Source: Paenibacillus phyllosphaerae
GTDB lineage: Bacteria; Bacillota; Bacilli; Paenibacillales; Paenibacillaceae
Assembly: GCF_014192105.1 (NCBI RefSeq)
Contig: NZ_JACHXK010000008.1
Location: 124,001 to 188,000, forward strand
Reading direction: 5' to 3'
Length of the DNA: 64,000 bases
The position numbers were made by a program, and so were the translations under genes. How positions within the stretch are numbered: the first letter of the stretch is position 1; the number at the start of each line of letters is the position of its first letter. A model generated the notes under the pieces. It ran no database searches, was not told where the DNA came from, and worked only from the letters and a program-made list of their open reading frames with translations. Shown one piece after another: positions 43,551 to 53,545 of this stretch.

Positions 43551-45225
43551 CGTACTGCTGGTGGACGATGAGCGGATTATTCTTGAAGGCATTGCGAGTG
43601 TCGTGGAATGGAACAAACACGGGACGCGGCTCGCAGGCAAAGCGGTGAACGGCATGGAAGCGCTCCGTCACATCGAAGCCATGCCGCCGGATATCGTCAT
43701 TACCGACATCCGAATGCCCGAACTTGGCGGGATCGAGCTCATTCAGTGGGCGAAGGAACGTTATCCCGGCATGATCTTCATCGTACTGTCCGGTCATGAA
43801 GAGTTCTCTTCCGCCCAGACGGCGATGAAGCTAGGCGTCCGGCATTATTTGCTCAAGCCCTGCACGGAAGATGAAATCGAACATGTGCTGGTCGAAGCTG
43901 TCGAGGAGCTGCAGGAAAGGCAGCGTCAAGAGTCGTTCCGGGCGGCAACGATGGAGCAGTTGGCGCGCGTTCTCCCCCAGATCAAGGAGCAATTCCTGAA
44001 GGAATGCCTGATGAACAAGACCTATAGCAAGCGCGATTGGGATTATTATGGCGGACTGCTGGGTTTAGACATCGAAGGGCGAGCGGTACGGCTGCTGCTG
44101 TTCGAGATCGAAGGCAGCTGCGAGTTCGAGCATCTGTTCGCCCTGCATAATATTGCGGAAGAACTCGTTCGCGACGCCGGCCAGCACGTACTGCTTAACA
44201 CGACGATCGGCGATCGTCTCGTGCTGCTCGTAGAGGACGGCGAGCTGGCGCGTTGGCTTACGCTGCTGGAACGGGTGAAGCAGGTGTACGGACAATACTT
44301 CCGCCTCGATCTGACGATCGCGGTCAGCCATCCCGGCTCCATCACCCAGCTTCGGTATCTGTACCGAGAGACGCTGGCATGCTTGTCGCACCGTTTCTAT
44401 CTGGGAGAAGGAAGCATTATAACCTCAGAAGATATCCTGCATCCCGTCGAAGGCTTGCCGATGGAGCTGGAGGTCGACGCAGAAGCGTTCGCCATCGCAG
44501 TGCGCAGCGGAAATTTGGAGCGCGTGCACACTTTCGTCCGCGATACCATTATCAAGCTAAAGGCGAGCAAGCTGGATGTAGGGTTGGTCAAATCGTGCGT
44601 GCTCGAGCTGTATCTCGTGTTGCTGCGGGAGAAAGGAAGCGCTAAGCCAGCGTGGACGGCAGGCTCCCATTCTGCCAATAACGCCGGCCCCGGATGTTCC
44701 CCCGATGCGGCCGATATGACGGCAGCGGGTACGTCTGCCCGGATCAAGCCGATGCTTGGACTCGAATCGTATCTGCTGCGGGAGGATGCGTTCGATACGT
44801 TGGACCAGACGGAGGACTACCTGCTGCAGGCAGCCGCCGAAGTGGCAATGCGCAATTACGAGGCCAACATGCAGACGCAGTCGAAGGTGATCGACCAGGT
44901 GATCCGTTACGTGGCGGAGCATCTGCCTGAAGAATCACTGACGTTATCGAAGCTGGCTCATGACATTTTTTACTTGAACGTGGACTACCTCGGCAAGCTG
45001 TTCCGCAAGGAGACCGGCGAGAAATTCTCGCAGTATATGATTCGCGTCCGCATGGAGGAAGCGATGCGGCTGATCGCGGCCGCGGAATACGTGAAGATTC
45101 TAGACATTGCCGCGAAGGTCGGATTTCGCAGCAATCCCCAATATTTCAGCCAAGTGTTCAAGAAGCATACCGGGCTCACACCCTCGGAATATATGAAACA
45201 ACTGTCCATTATGCCGGAAAAATGA
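43543..45225 (+). CDS. Response regulator with AraC DNA-binding domain, YesN type
   Basis: A 560-residue partner of the upstream kinase. The receiver occupies residues 1-120, with Asp8, Asp9, phospho-acceptor Asp55 (ITDIRMP) and Lys105 (YLLKP). A long middle region follows, then a C-terminal AraC double helix-turn-helix at about 455-555 (LTLSKLAHDIFYLNVDYLGK, ILDIAAKVGFRSNPQYFSQV). ATG 43543 lies six bases after GGGAGG and inside the kinase gene's end. Its likely targets are the importer at 45400 and the pectinase genes beyond. Confidence 0.93.
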   Translation: MYNVLLVDDERIILEGIASVVEWNKHGTRLAGKAVNGMEALRHIEAMPPDIVITDIRMPELGGIELIQWAKERYPGMIFIVLSGHEEFSSAQTAMKLGVRHYLLKPCTEDEIEHVLVEAVEELQERQRQESFRAATMEQLARVLPQIKEQFLKECLMNKTYSKRDWDYYGGLLGLDIEGRAVRLLLFEIEGSCEFEHLFALHNIAEELVRDAGQHVLLNTTIGDRLVLLVEDGELARWLTLLERVKQVYGQYFRLDLTIAVSHPGSITQLRYLYRETLACLSHRFYLGEGSIITSEDILHPVEGLPMELEVDAEAFAIAVRSGNLERVHTFVRDTIIKLKASKLDVGLVKSCVLELYLVLLREKGSAKPAWTAGSHSANNAGPGCSPDAADMTAAGTSARIKPMLGLESYLLREDAFDTLDQTEDYLLQAAAEVAMRNYEANMQTQSKVIDQVIRYVAEHLPEESLTLSKLAHDIFYLNVDYLGKLFRKETGEKFSQYMIRVRMEEAMRLIAAAEYVKILDIAAKVGFRSNPQYFSQVFKKHTGLTPSEYMKQLSIMPEK

Positions 45226-45255
45226 ACGTCTAACGGAAATTTGAACGTCAACCAG

Positions 45256-45299
45256 CCGATTCCTAAGGCGCGACGCCTGCACAGGATATCGGTTTTTTT
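45256..45299 (+). terminator. Terminator after the two-component system
   Basis: CCGAT, CCT and GGCG pair in order with CGCC, AGG and ATCGG across a CGA turn, followed by seven T. Direct copies of GAACGTC (near 45223 and 45243) lie just upstream. Confidence 0.75.
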
Positions 45300-45399
45300 A
45301 ACGGATGATGCCGATTCGTTATATTTTCGAGTCCTTATGAATGCGCTACCATTATGTAGCAGCTATACGAAAAGAGCCTTGAGGAGGTCTATCCATACC

Positions 45400-46779
45400 A
45401 TGAGAAGACGGTCGACGTTGATCACGCTCGCTGCAGCCTTGATGCTTACTTTCACGATGTCTGCCTGCAGCAATGGCGGCGGGAATGCGGGAACGAACAA
45501 CACGCCTACGAATGAAGGCGCCACGCCGGCTGTGACGAACAGCGGCAAGGAAGGAGCCGGGGAAGGTTCCGCCGGTGACAGCGAGGAGGATATCACGCTC
45601 CGCCTTATGTGGTGGGGATCCCAGACCCGTCACGACCTGACGAACGAAGTGGTGAAGCTGTACGAATCGAAGAATCCGCATGTCAACATCGAGACCGAGT
45701 TTACGAGCTTCGACGGTTATTGGGAAAAGCTGGCCGCCATGGTCGCCGGCAACAATATGCCGGATGTGCTGCAAATGAACTTCGGCGAATATATGACCCA
45801 GTATGCCAGCAAGGATGTCCTTCTCGATATGAAGCCGTTCACCGAGAACGGAACGATCGACGTCAGCAAGGCGAATGAAGGTATCATGGCTTCCGGGATC
45901 GCGAACGGCCAGCTTCTGGGCATTCCGCTCGGGATGAACGCGCTGACGGTCATCTACGACGAACAGATGTTGCAGGATGCCGGCGTAGCCGCACCTGACA
46001 TGAACTGGACGTGGGACGACTGGAAGAAGGCAGCCGAAACCGTGTATGCCAAGACGGGAAATTACGGTACTCAGGGTCTTGAGATTACCAATATCTTCGA
46101 GTATTACGCTCGCCAGCACGGCCAGAAGATGTACAGCGAAGACGGCAAGGGACTGGGCTTTGACGATAAGCTGTTGGCCGAATATCTCGCCATGACGCTG
46201 GAGCAGCAGGAGAAGAAGACGTATCCGTCGATGGACGTCATCATGCAGCATGAAGCGATCGAGGATCAGCTGATCGTGCACGGCAAAGCGCCGTTCGATT
46301 TCCGCTGGTCGAACCAGGTAGTCGCGCTGACCAAGGCGGCGAACCGGACGCTCAAGCTGGCCCCGCTGCCGGGCCCGGACAGCAGCAAAGGCATGTATCT
46401 GAAACCATCGTTGTTCTTCTCGATCAGCAAGAAGTCCAAACATCAAGAGGAAGCGGCGAAATTCATCGACTACTTCATCAACGACGTGGAAGCGAACAAA
46501 ATCATGATGGGCGAACGCGGCGTTCCGATCACGTCGACCATACGCGAGACGCTGGCTGCCGATCTGGACGAGACGAATAAGATGATTTTCGATTACATCG
46601 ATAGGATCGGCGAGAACAGCAGCCCGATCGACAGCGTCTATCCGGCCGGCGCCTCCGAAATTTCGAAGGCGATGGAGGAGATTCACGAGCAAGTGATGTA
46701 TAAGCAGCTTACGCCGGAAGAGGCGGCTGCCGAATTCCGTAAGCGGGCGGAAGAAATCATCGCGCGAGGGGCGGAATAA
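45400..46779 (+). CDS. Sugar-binding lipoprotein of ABC importer (MalE/UgpB size class)
   Basis: A 459-residue extracellular binding protein. Basic n-region (RRRS), lipobox MSAC with Cys23, then a Gly/Asn/Thr linker to about residue 65. The mature part begins LRLMWWGSQTRHDLTNEVV, typical of the oligosaccharide-binding family with short sequences, unlike the LplA-type proteins at 2597 and 19527. ATG 45400 lies behind GAGGAGGT. The frame is open upstream to 45241 but crosses a terminator. Its position between the two-component system and pectinase genes suggests an oligogalacturonide ligand. Confidence 0.92.
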   Translation: MRRRSTLITLAAALMLTFTMSACSNGGGNAGTNNTPTNEGATPAVTNSGKEGAGEGSAGDSEEDITLRLMWWGSQTRHDLTNEVVKLYESKNPHVNIETEFTSFDGYWEKLAAMVAGNNMPDVLQMNFGEYMTQYASKDVLLDMKPFTENGTIDVSKANEGIMASGIANGQLLGIPLGMNALTVIYDEQMLQDAGVAAPDMNWTWDDWKKAAETVYAKTGNYGTQGLEITNIFEYYARQHGQKMYSEDGKGLGFDDKLLAEYLAMTLEQQEKKTYPSMDVIMQHEAIEDQLIVHGKAPFDFRWSNQVVALTKAANRTLKLAPLPGPDSSKGMYLKPSLFFSISKKSKHQEEAAKFIDYFINDVEANKIMMGERGVPITSTIRETLAADLDETNKMIFDYIDRIGENSSPIDSVYPAGASEISKAMEEIHEQVMYKQLTPEEAAAEFRKRAEEIIARGAE

Positions 46780-46807
46780 TGAAGACAACTATCGGCGCAT
46801 AAGGAAT

Positions 46808-46862
46808 GGCCGGCTCCGAACGAATGACGCCCGCTCAGATCGAAGCGGAGCCGGTCTTCTTA
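46808..46862 (+). terminator. Hairpin between binding protein and permease genes
   Basis: CCGGCTCCG pairs with CGGAGCCGG across a 28-base loop, followed by TCTTCTT. The long loop and weak T-run suggest partial termination or message stabilisation, giving more binding protein than permease. Confidence 0.5.
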
Positions 46863-46897
46863 TACGGATTGCTTAAATCGCGGAAGGAGGGGTTGGC

Positions 46898-47836
46898 ATG
46901 AGTCTAGAGGCTTCGTCGTCAGCTGCGGCAGCGCAAGGTAAGAGGAAGAAGAAGGAGAACGATAACCTGACCGGCTATCTGTTCATCCTGCCGTTCTTGG
47001 TCGGCTTCTTCGCGCTGACGGTATTCCCGGTAGTCATGTCGCTCTACTTGTCGTTTACGAATTACGATATGCTCGGCACGCCGAGCTGGATCGGATTTGC
47101 CAATTATGAGCGCATGCTCATGGATGATCCGAAATTCGTGCAATCGGTCAAAGTGACGCTCTTCTACGTATTCACGGCAGTGCCGTTCCGGCTTGTCTTC
47201 GCGTTGGCGGTCGCGCTGCTCTTGGCCAGGCTCGTCGTCATGAAAGGGATGTACCGAACTTTGCTCTATCTGCCTTCCGTCATCGGCGGCAGCGTCGCGG
47301 TCTCCGTCATGTGGAGGCAGCTGTTCGGCAATGAAGGGGCGCTCAATTCGATTCTCGCCAAGCTCGGCCTGCCGACGGTCTCATGGCTCGGTGATCCGGC
47401 CTATGCGATTTGGACGTTGATTTTGCTCTATGGCTGGCAATTCGGATCCTCCATGCTCATCTTCCTTGCGGGATTGAAGAATATTCCGGCCAGTTATTAC
47501 GAAGCGGCCGAAGTGGACGGCGCAGGCGCTTGGAGGCGGTTCGTCCGCATCACGATCCCGCTGTTGACGCCGATCATCCTATTCAATGTCGTCATGCAGA
47601 CCATTCAAGGCTTCATGGCTTTCACCCCGAGCTATATCATCTTCGAAGACGGCCGACCGCTCAACTCGACGCTCGTGTACGTTCTCTATATGTTCCAGCG
47701 CGCATTTACGTTCTTCGATATGGGGTATGCGTCGGCCATGGCGTGGCTGCTGCTGCTCGTGATCGGGCTGTTCACGGCGCTGATCTTCAAGAGCTCTTCG
47801 TACTGGGTGCATTACGAATCGGAAGGAGAGCGGTAG
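46898..47836 (+). CDS. Sugar ABC transporter permease, MalF/UgpA type
   Basis: A 312-residue permease. Cytoplasmic basic N-terminus (GKRKKKENDN), six membrane segments, EAA loop YEAAEVDGAGAWRRFVRITI. AAGGAGG lies upstream of the ATG. It is followed one base after its stop by the second permease, so the pair is translated together. It belongs to the third importer in the window, probably for pectin fragments. Confidence 0.93.
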   Translation: MSLEASSSAAAAQGKRKKKENDNLTGYLFILPFLVGFFALTVFPVVMSLYLSFTNYDMLGTPSWIGFANYERMLMDDPKFVQSVKVTLFYVFTAVPFRLVFALAVALLLARLVVMKGMYRTLLYLPSVIGGSVAVSVMWRQLFGNEGALNSILAKLGLPTVSWLGDPAYAIWTLILLYGWQFGSSMLIFLAGLKNIPASYYEAAEVDGAGAWRRFVRITIPLLTPIILFNVVMQTIQGFMAFTPSYIIFEDGRPLNSTLVYVLYMFQRAFTFFDMGYASAMAWLLLLVIGLFTALIFKSSSYWVHYESEGER

Positions 47837-47837
47837 G

Positions 47838-48686
47838 ATGTACCTGCGTCGAAAGTCCGTCCTCAAGCTGGTTTGCGAACAAGCGCTGCTGCTTGCGCTG
47901 ACGTTCATGATGCTTTACCCGCTGCTGTGGATGATTGCGGGCTCATTCAAAGATAACGGCACCATCTTCACGACGGCCCATTCCCTCATTCCGAACCGTC
48001 TCGATTTCTCCAGCTACATCGAGGGGTGGCAAGGATTCGGGGGCGTGACCTTCGCAACCTTCTTCATCAACTCGACGATCATTACGCTCCTGTCCACATT
48101 CGGCAGCGTCGCTTCTTCGGCATTGATCGCGTACGGTTTCGCCCGGATCCGCTTCAGGTGGAAGAACGTCTGGTTCGTCTGCATGATGCTGACGATGATG
48201 CTGCCGTTTGAGATTATTATGGTGCCGCAATATGTCATGTTCAATTGGTTCGGCTGGGTCGATACGTATTGGCCGCTTATTCTGCCGACCTTCTTCGGCA
48301 CGCCGTTCTTCATCTTTCTCATCATGCAGTTCATCCGCACATTGCCGCACGAGATGGATGAAGCGGCCAAGATCGACGGATGCGGCAAGTTCGCGATATT
48401 CTCGCGAATCATCGTGCCTTTGATCGTTCCGGCGATGATGACGTGCGCCATCTTCTCTTTCTATTGGCGCTGGGACGACTTCATGGGGCCGCTGCTCTAT
48501 TTGAATAAACCTCAGCTTTATCCCGTGTCGCTAGGCCTCAAGATGTTCTCCGATCCGGATTCGATCACGAATTGGAGCGCGCTGTTCGCAATGTCGACGC
48601 TAAGCGTCATCCCGGTGTTCATCATCTTCTTCCTGTTCCAACGCTATATCGTGGAAGGGATTAGCACGAGCGGCCTCAAGGGCTAA
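47838..48686 (+). CDS. Sugar ABC transporter permease, MalG/UgpE type
   Basis: A 282-residue permease with six membrane segments, EAA loop DEAAKIDGCGKFAIFSRIIV and the standard ending QRYIVEGISTSGLKG. AAGGAGAG sits within the end of the upstream gene. No ATPase follows; the next gene, 37 bases on, is the pectinase fusion, so enzyme and transporter probably share a message. Confidence 0.93.
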   Translation: MYLRRKSVLKLVCEQALLLALTFMMLYPLLWMIAGSFKDNGTIFTTAHSLIPNRLDFSSYIEGWQGFGGVTFATFFINSTIITLLSTFGSVASSALIAYGFARIRFRWKNVWFVCMMLTMMLPFEIIMVPQYVMFNWFGWVDTYWPLILPTFFGTPFFIFLIMQFIRTLPHEMDEAAKIDGCGKFAIFSRIIVPLIVPAMMTCAIFSFYWRWDDFMGPLLYLNKPQLYPVSLGLKMFSDPDSITNWSALFAMSTLSVIPVFIIFFLFQRYIVEGISTSGLKG

Positions 48687-48723
48687 TGCAACCGGGTCGA
48701 TCTGATTACGAGAGGAGAACCAC

Positions 48724-51700
48724 ATGAAACGATTAAAGCTTATGAGCAAGTCGGCCGTCCTAAGCATCGCAGCCGTAATGAGCGCGGGCGCGGTATGGCC
48801 TGCTCTCCCCGTGAATGTCATGGCTACGGTTTCCGCGCAGACAACGAGCGAGAAAGCAACGGTAGAAATCCTGTTGGAGGCGGAACAAGCCGATCAGCAA
48901 CAGGGCGTGATCGTGGATACGAAGCACGCCGGCTATACGGGCGAGGGCTTTACCGATTTCAACCCCAATGTGCCTGGCGGATACCTGGAGTGGACATTCG
49001 ATATGCCGGAGGCGGGCGTCTATACGCTCGAATTCCGTTATGCCCATGGCGGCGCGGATAAACGGCCTGCGCAAATTACCGTCAATGGCGAAGTTGCTCA
49101 AGAAGAGCTAGCCTTCGATCCGACCGGGGGCTTCGATAAATGGCTGACGACTTCAGCGCAAGTCACGCTCCGTAAAGGGCAGAACACGGTTCGCGCGACG
49201 GCAGTCGGCGTTAGCGGAGGCGGCAATATAGACAGTCTTCGCATACATAACGAGCCGCCGACCGAGGCCGAGCAAGTCGAGCTTGAGGTCGTAAAGCTGT
49301 CGGATCTGCTCAGTGATTTGCAGCTGAAACAGCTGCGCCAGTTAGGCCTGATCGTCCATGTCAGTCCGCAGGAAAGCGAGCCGATGACGCGGATCGCCTT
49401 CATGTCGTTGATCAACGATACGTTCGGTTTCGTGAAGGAGGAGCGGTTCAAGGGGGTTGGCGCGGAGACCAGCATCGGAGAAGTTTCGCTGCAAGAATGG
49501 TACGCTTACGTGCTCGAAGCGGCTGAGCAGGCGGGCTACATCACGGGCATGCCGGACGGGGCGATGGCGCCGGAACAGCTGATTAGCCGGCAAGAAGCCG
49601 CCGTAATTCTCGCCAGACTGCTCGAGCTTGCGCCTAATCCTTCTGCGTCCGAAGCTTTCGGGAATCTGCCGGAATGGAGCAAGGGAGCGATTGGCGCGAT
49701 GGCGGGCAAAGGCTATCTATCCGCCGCTGCCGGCGGCTTCGGCGCGTCCAAGCCGCTTACCTTCGGAGAGGCGAGGGACATTCTGGCGAAAGTCTCCGCC
49801 GACTACGACACGGGGGCCGATTTTGTCAGCGTCGTTGCCGCGCAAGCGATCAGCGGTAATCTGCTTGCGGTAACGCTTAACGGCCAGTTGGACGCTTTCG
49901 ATTACAAGGATCTTGCCATCAGCGTCCCGACCGGGAGCTGGGCATCGTTGACGCCGAACTTCAAGCAGCTGCGCGTCAGCAAGGCCGCCCAAGGCGTGAA
50001 TCGGTTCGGCCAGACGGTGCTGGTGCTGCAAAGCTTGGATAAGTGGGAGCCCGACGCCTCATTCCAAGTGAAGCAGGCGGAGCAAACGTTCACCGGCGAT
50101 CTGGAAGCAGCCATCGTTCAAGCCGACAATATGGTGACCTGGCAGATGGACCACGGCGGATTCTCGAAGGCGATCGACTACAGCAAGCCGTGGGACGGCA
50201 AGTCGAAGCGCTCGGAGTGGACCAATGCGGACGGCACGGAGCTCGGAATGATCGACAATGATGCGACTGTGAAGGAGCTGCGCTTCCTCGCGGAGGTGTA
50301 CAAGGCGACCGGGGACGAGACCTACAAGCAAGCGATATTGAAAGGGCTCGACTTCCTGTTCCTGCTGCAGACGGACACCGGCGGCTTCACGCAGGTCTAT
50401 CCGAAGCGCGGCAATCCCGGCGATCCGGAACAATATTCGAACTACGTCACCTTCAACGATAATGCGATGATTAACGTGCTGGAGCTGATGGACGAAGCGG
50501 CGAACCGGAGCTATCCGTTCACGGACGATCTGATCGGCGATGAGCTGGCTTCGAAGCTGAAGCGGTCGATCCAAGCCGGCGTCGATTATATTCTGGATGC
50601 GCAGATCAAAGTCGACGGCAAGCTGCTCGCTTGGTGCGCCCAGCACGATCCGGTCACGTTCGAGCCGAAGGGCGCGCGTACTTATGAGCATCCTTCGCTG
50701 TCCGGTTCCGAATCGGTCAGCATCGTTCGCTTCCTGATGGGCAGACCCGCTCAGACACCTGCTATCAAGCGAGCGGTTCAAGGGGCGCTGGAATGGTTCG
50801 ACGACGTGAAGCTGGAGGGAATCCGCTATGTGAGCGGAGATCCGAACGGCGTCTATTTTATCCAGGACCCGAAAGCAACGACTTGGTATCGCTTCTATGA
50901 GATCGGGACGAACAAGCCGATCTTCTCCGGCCGCGACGGCGTCATCAAATCGACGATTCAGGAGATCGAGAAGGAACGCAGGGACGGGTATTCGTGGGGC
51001 GGAAGTTATGCCAAGCAGCTGTTGGCGACAGCTTCGACTACCGGCTACTTCCCGGGCAAAATCTACGCGGAGGTGGTCGGCGCAAGCTCTAAGGACCGGA
51101 ACGGCAGAACGCTGCTGCAAGGGCAGCTTACTCAGGTCGCGAGCGTTACGGAACAGCTGGGCCGGATGCAGAATGAGCTGACCGTCGCGGCCGATGGCAG
51201 CGGCGAATACAAGACGGTCCAGGCCGCGGTCGATGCAGTGCCTGCAGGCAACCAACGGCCGGTGACGATTAGAGTGAAGAACGGCGTGTATAAGGAAGTC
51301 GTCAGAATTCCGGGCGACAAACCGTATATTACGCTCGAAGGCGAAGATAGCGAGAAGACGGTCATTACATTCGACAATTATTCGGGCCGCAGCAACGGCG
51401 CCGGCGGAACCTTCGGAACGAGCGGCAGCGCAACGGCATTCATCGCGGCTAGCGATGTGAGCGTCCGCAACATCACATTCGAGAACAGCACGGACGAGAG
51501 CCAAGTGACCGAGTCGAATAAACAGGCGGTTGCCATGAACGTCAGCGGGGAGCGCATCTCGTTCTCGAATGTCCGTTTCCTCGGTAATCAAGACACGCTG
51601 CTGACGAATGGCGGAACGCAATATTTCGAGCAGTGCTATATCGAAGGCGACGTCGACTTTATTTTCGGCGGATCCCGGGCTGTCTTTAACGAATGCACCA

Positions 51701-52098
51701 TTCATTCCCTCGACCGCGGATCCGCCACGAACAACGGTTATATTACCGCTGCGAGCACAATGATCGACGAGCCGTATGGTTATTTGATCTTGAATAGCAA
51801 GCTGACGAGCGATGCGGCGGCAGGCACGGTTCATCTTGGCCGGCCTTGGCATCCGAGCGGCAATCCGAACGCCATCGCGAGCGTCGTCTATATGAACACC
51901 GAGATGGGCGCGCATATCAAGACCGAGCCTTGGACCGATATGTCCGGATTCTCTTGGAAGGAAGCCCGTTTCGCGGAATACATGAACACGGGGCCAGGCG
52001 CGGCCGTGAACGATTCGCGTCCGCAGCTGAAGGACGAAGAAGCGGCGGAATGGACAATCGAGAACGTGCTGAAGGGATGGAATCCGTCCGCAAGCTAG
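48724..52098 (+). CDS. Secreted pectate lyase (PL10)-pectin methylesterase (CE8) fusion
   Basis: A 1124-residue bifunctional enzyme. After a signal peptide (about 1-39): CBM35-like domain 42-178 (LEAEQADQQQGVIVDTKHAG); SLH-like segment about 190-355 (TRIAFMSLINDTFGF, ISRQEAAVILARLLEL); linker; PL10 lyase about 458-770 (DNDATVKELRFLAEV, GGFTQVYPKRG); CE8 esterase about 815-1120 with Gln956 and Asp957 in GNQDTLL, Asp978 in GDVDFIFGG and Arg in LGRPWHP. The esterase would strip methyl groups so the lyase can cut polygalacturonate. GAGAGGAG precedes the ATG. The SLH-like part is degenerate; it may tether the enzyme to the wall. Confidence 0.9.
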   Translation: MKRLKLMSKSAVLSIAAVMSAGAVWPALPVNVMATVSAQTTSEKATVEILLEAEQADQQQGVIVDTKHAGYTGEGFTDFNPNVPGGYLEWTFDMPEAGVYTLEFRYAHGGADKRPAQITVNGEVAQEELAFDPTGGFDKWLTTSAQVTLRKGQNTVRATAVGVSGGGNIDSLRIHNEPPTEAEQVELEVVKLSDLLSDLQLKQLRQLGLIVHVSPQESEPMTRIAFMSLINDTFGFVKEERFKGVGAETSIGEVSLQEWYAYVLEAAEQAGYITGMPDGAMAPEQLISRQEAAVILARLLELAPNPSASEAFGNLPEWSKGAIGAMAGKGYLSAAAGGFGASKPLTFGEARDILAKVSADYDTGADFVSVVAAQAISGNLLAVTLNGQLDAFDYKDLAISVPTGSWASLTPNFKQLRVSKAAQGVNRFGQTVLVLQSLDKWEPDASFQVKQAEQTFTGDLEAAIVQADNMVTWQMDHGGFSKAIDYSKPWDGKSKRSEWTNADGTELGMIDNDATVKELRFLAEVYKATGDETYKQAILKGLDFLFLLQTDTGGFTQVYPKRGNPGDPEQYSNYVTFNDNAMINVLELMDEAANRSYPFTDDLIGDELASKLKRSIQAGVDYILDAQIKVDGKLLAWCAQHDPVTFEPKGARTYEHPSLSGSESVSIVRFLMGRPAQTPAIKRAVQGALEWFDDVKLEGIRYVSGDPNGVYFIQDPKATTWYRFYEIGTNKPIFSGRDGVIKSTIQEIEKERRDGYSWGGSYAKQLLATASTTGYFPGKIYAEVVGASSKDRNGRTLLQGQLTQVASVTEQLGRMQNELTVAADGSGEYKTVQAAVDAVPAGNQRPVTIRVKNGVYKEVVRIPGDKPYITLEGEDSEKTVITFDNYSGRSNGAGGTFGTSGSATAFIAASDVSVRNITFENSTDESQVTESNKQAVAMNVSGERISFSNVRFLGNQDTLLTNGGTQYFEQCYIEGDVDFIFGGSRAVFNECTIHSLDRGSATNNGYITAASTMIDEPYGYLILNSKLTSDAAAGTVHLGRPWHPSGNPNAIASVVYMNTEMGAHIKTEPWTDMSGFSWKEARFAEYMNTGPGAAVNDSRPQLKDEEAAEWTIENVLKGWNPSAS

Positions 52099-52129
52099 AT
52101 GTTATATTTCATTTTTTTGCGCGTTCATC

Positions 52130-52174
52130 AAACGGCCTTTGGTCCAGCATTATATGGGCTGAAGGCCGTTTTAT
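52130..52174 (+). terminator. Terminator of the pectin importer-enzyme operon
   Basis: AAACGGCCTT pairs with AAGGCCGTTT, with an inner CAGC/GCTG helix, followed by TATTTG. Confidence 0.85.
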
Positions 52175-52309
52175 TTGACCGTAATCGATGACGCCGATCT
52201 CATCTTCCACAAGCTGCTATGTCGGACACCCCCCTAAAAATCCGCCCTCCTTACGTATTCTTAATTACTGCTGCAGCAAACACCAACAAGAATAGGATGA
52301 TGATGGAAT

Positions 52310-53512
52310 ATGCGTACAAGGATCGAATTCAAGGGGATTATTACGAAAAGCACGCTGGCCGGCATGATTGCCTTCTCCTGCGGGATTGGCTCGGCATGGG
52401 CGGATGAAGCGGATACGCAAGCGGCGAATACGGTAACGGCAACGGCAACGACGACAGCCACAACGGAAGCTGTTCAAGAAGAGCCTTCTCTGCTGCCTGG
52501 CGACTTCTTCTATTTCGTCAAATCGATCTATGAAGACATTCAGCTGGCCCTTACTCGCGATGACATGAAAGAAGCGATCCTGCTCGCGCAGTTCGCGCAG
52601 GAGCGTCTAGCCGAGTCGGCGGCGCTGCTCGAGCATGGCGAGGACGAGATCGCGGAGAAGACGCTGCAGCGTTCCTTGGATCAGCAGCAGCAAGCGATGG
52701 AGGCAGCTGCTTCTGTCGTAGACCCGGCTGACGAGGTTGAGAATGCCGACGCTGAAGCGGCCGAAGGACAGGCTGAAGTTTCTTCTTCGGAAGTACAGAC
52801 GTCCGCGAACACCGCGGCGAGCACGACTTCCGAGTCTACTCTTACCACTGCAACAACTGAAGCGAGTGTGACCACCGAGGCGAGCGAAACAACCGAAGTG
52901 AACGAAACAACCGATATAAGCGAGTCTACAACTTCGGCGGATGCACTAGCAGAAGCGGATGAGGACGTTGATCCCGAACAAGCCGACAAAGTGAAAGTTG
53001 CGCTTTCGCATAATATTCTGGCGCTCTCCGCCGCATTGGATAAAGTTGAGAATCCGCAAGCGCAGCGCTCTTTGCTGAAGAATATCACGAAGTCCTTTGC
53101 CCGTCTGGAGAAGAAGCTGACCAAACTGAGCGGGAAGGTCACGGAAGACACGACCGTAATTTCCGATACGACGGCAACAGATGTGACCGAGACGCCAGCG
53201 ACGTCGAACGAAGCAACGGCTACGGAAGTTCAAGCGGCAGCGACAGCCGTAACGACGACTAATCAAACTAGCGTGGAGGGCACCGCAACATCCGTCTCCC
53301 AAGAATCGCAAAAGTCCGGCAACAGCAAGGCGAAGGCAGCAGCCAAGGATCGTGAAGACGCCCAAGCGGACAAGCCTAAGACCAAAGGTCAATCCGGGGA
53401 AGAACACGGTTCGTCCAACAAACCGGAGAAAGCGCAAGCGCATGCTGCCCAGAAAACGAATGCAGGCAGTAAGTCCGCAGGACAAGACCATAAGAAGGAA
53501 GACAAATCGTAA
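52310..53512 (+). CDS. Exported DUF5667 domain protein
   Basis: A 400-residue secreted protein. Signal peptide with cleavage near AWADE. A DUF5667-type helical segment follows at about residues 58-110 (LLPGDFFYFVKSIYEDIQLA, ILLAQFAQERLAESAALLE), then a long Thr/Glu/Ser/Ala-rich low-complexity stretch, a second helical piece (LSHNILALSAALDKVENPQA) and a Lys-rich tail (KAKAAAKDREDAQADKPKTK). DUF5667 has no known function; Bacillota members are often exported and Thr-rich. The ribosome binding site is weak (AGGATGATGATGG). Two terminators follow. Confidence 0.82.
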   Translation: MRTRIEFKGIITKSTLAGMIAFSCGIGSAWADEADTQAANTVTATATTTATTEAVQEEPSLLPGDFFYFVKSIYEDIQLALTRDDMKEAILLAQFAQERLAESAALLEHGEDEIAEKTLQRSLDQQQQAMEAAASVVDPADEVENADAEAAEGQAEVSSSEVQTSANTAASTTSESTLTTATTEASVTTEASETTEVNETTDISESTTSADALAEADEDVDPEQADKVKVALSHNILALSAALDKVENPQAQRSLLKNITKSFARLEKKLTKLSGKVTEDTTVISDTTATDVTETPATSNEATATEVQAAATAVTTTNQTSVEGTATSVSQESQKSGNSKAKAAAKDREDAQADKPKTKGQSGEEHGSSNKPEKAQAHAAQKTNAGSKSAGQDHKKEDKS

Positions 53513-53545
53513 TACGACTGATTAATTGAAGACGATGGAAGTCAT

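Noticed and set aside
45352-46788. 478-residue open frame on the minus strand
   Set aside because: Antisense to the binding lipoprotein at 45400; shadow composition.
50059-51915. 618-residue open frame on the minus strand
   Set aside because: It lies fully opposite the PL10-CE8 gene, has no ribosome binding site or family motif, and its Arg/Ala/His-rich content is typical of antisense frames in GC-rich coding DNA.
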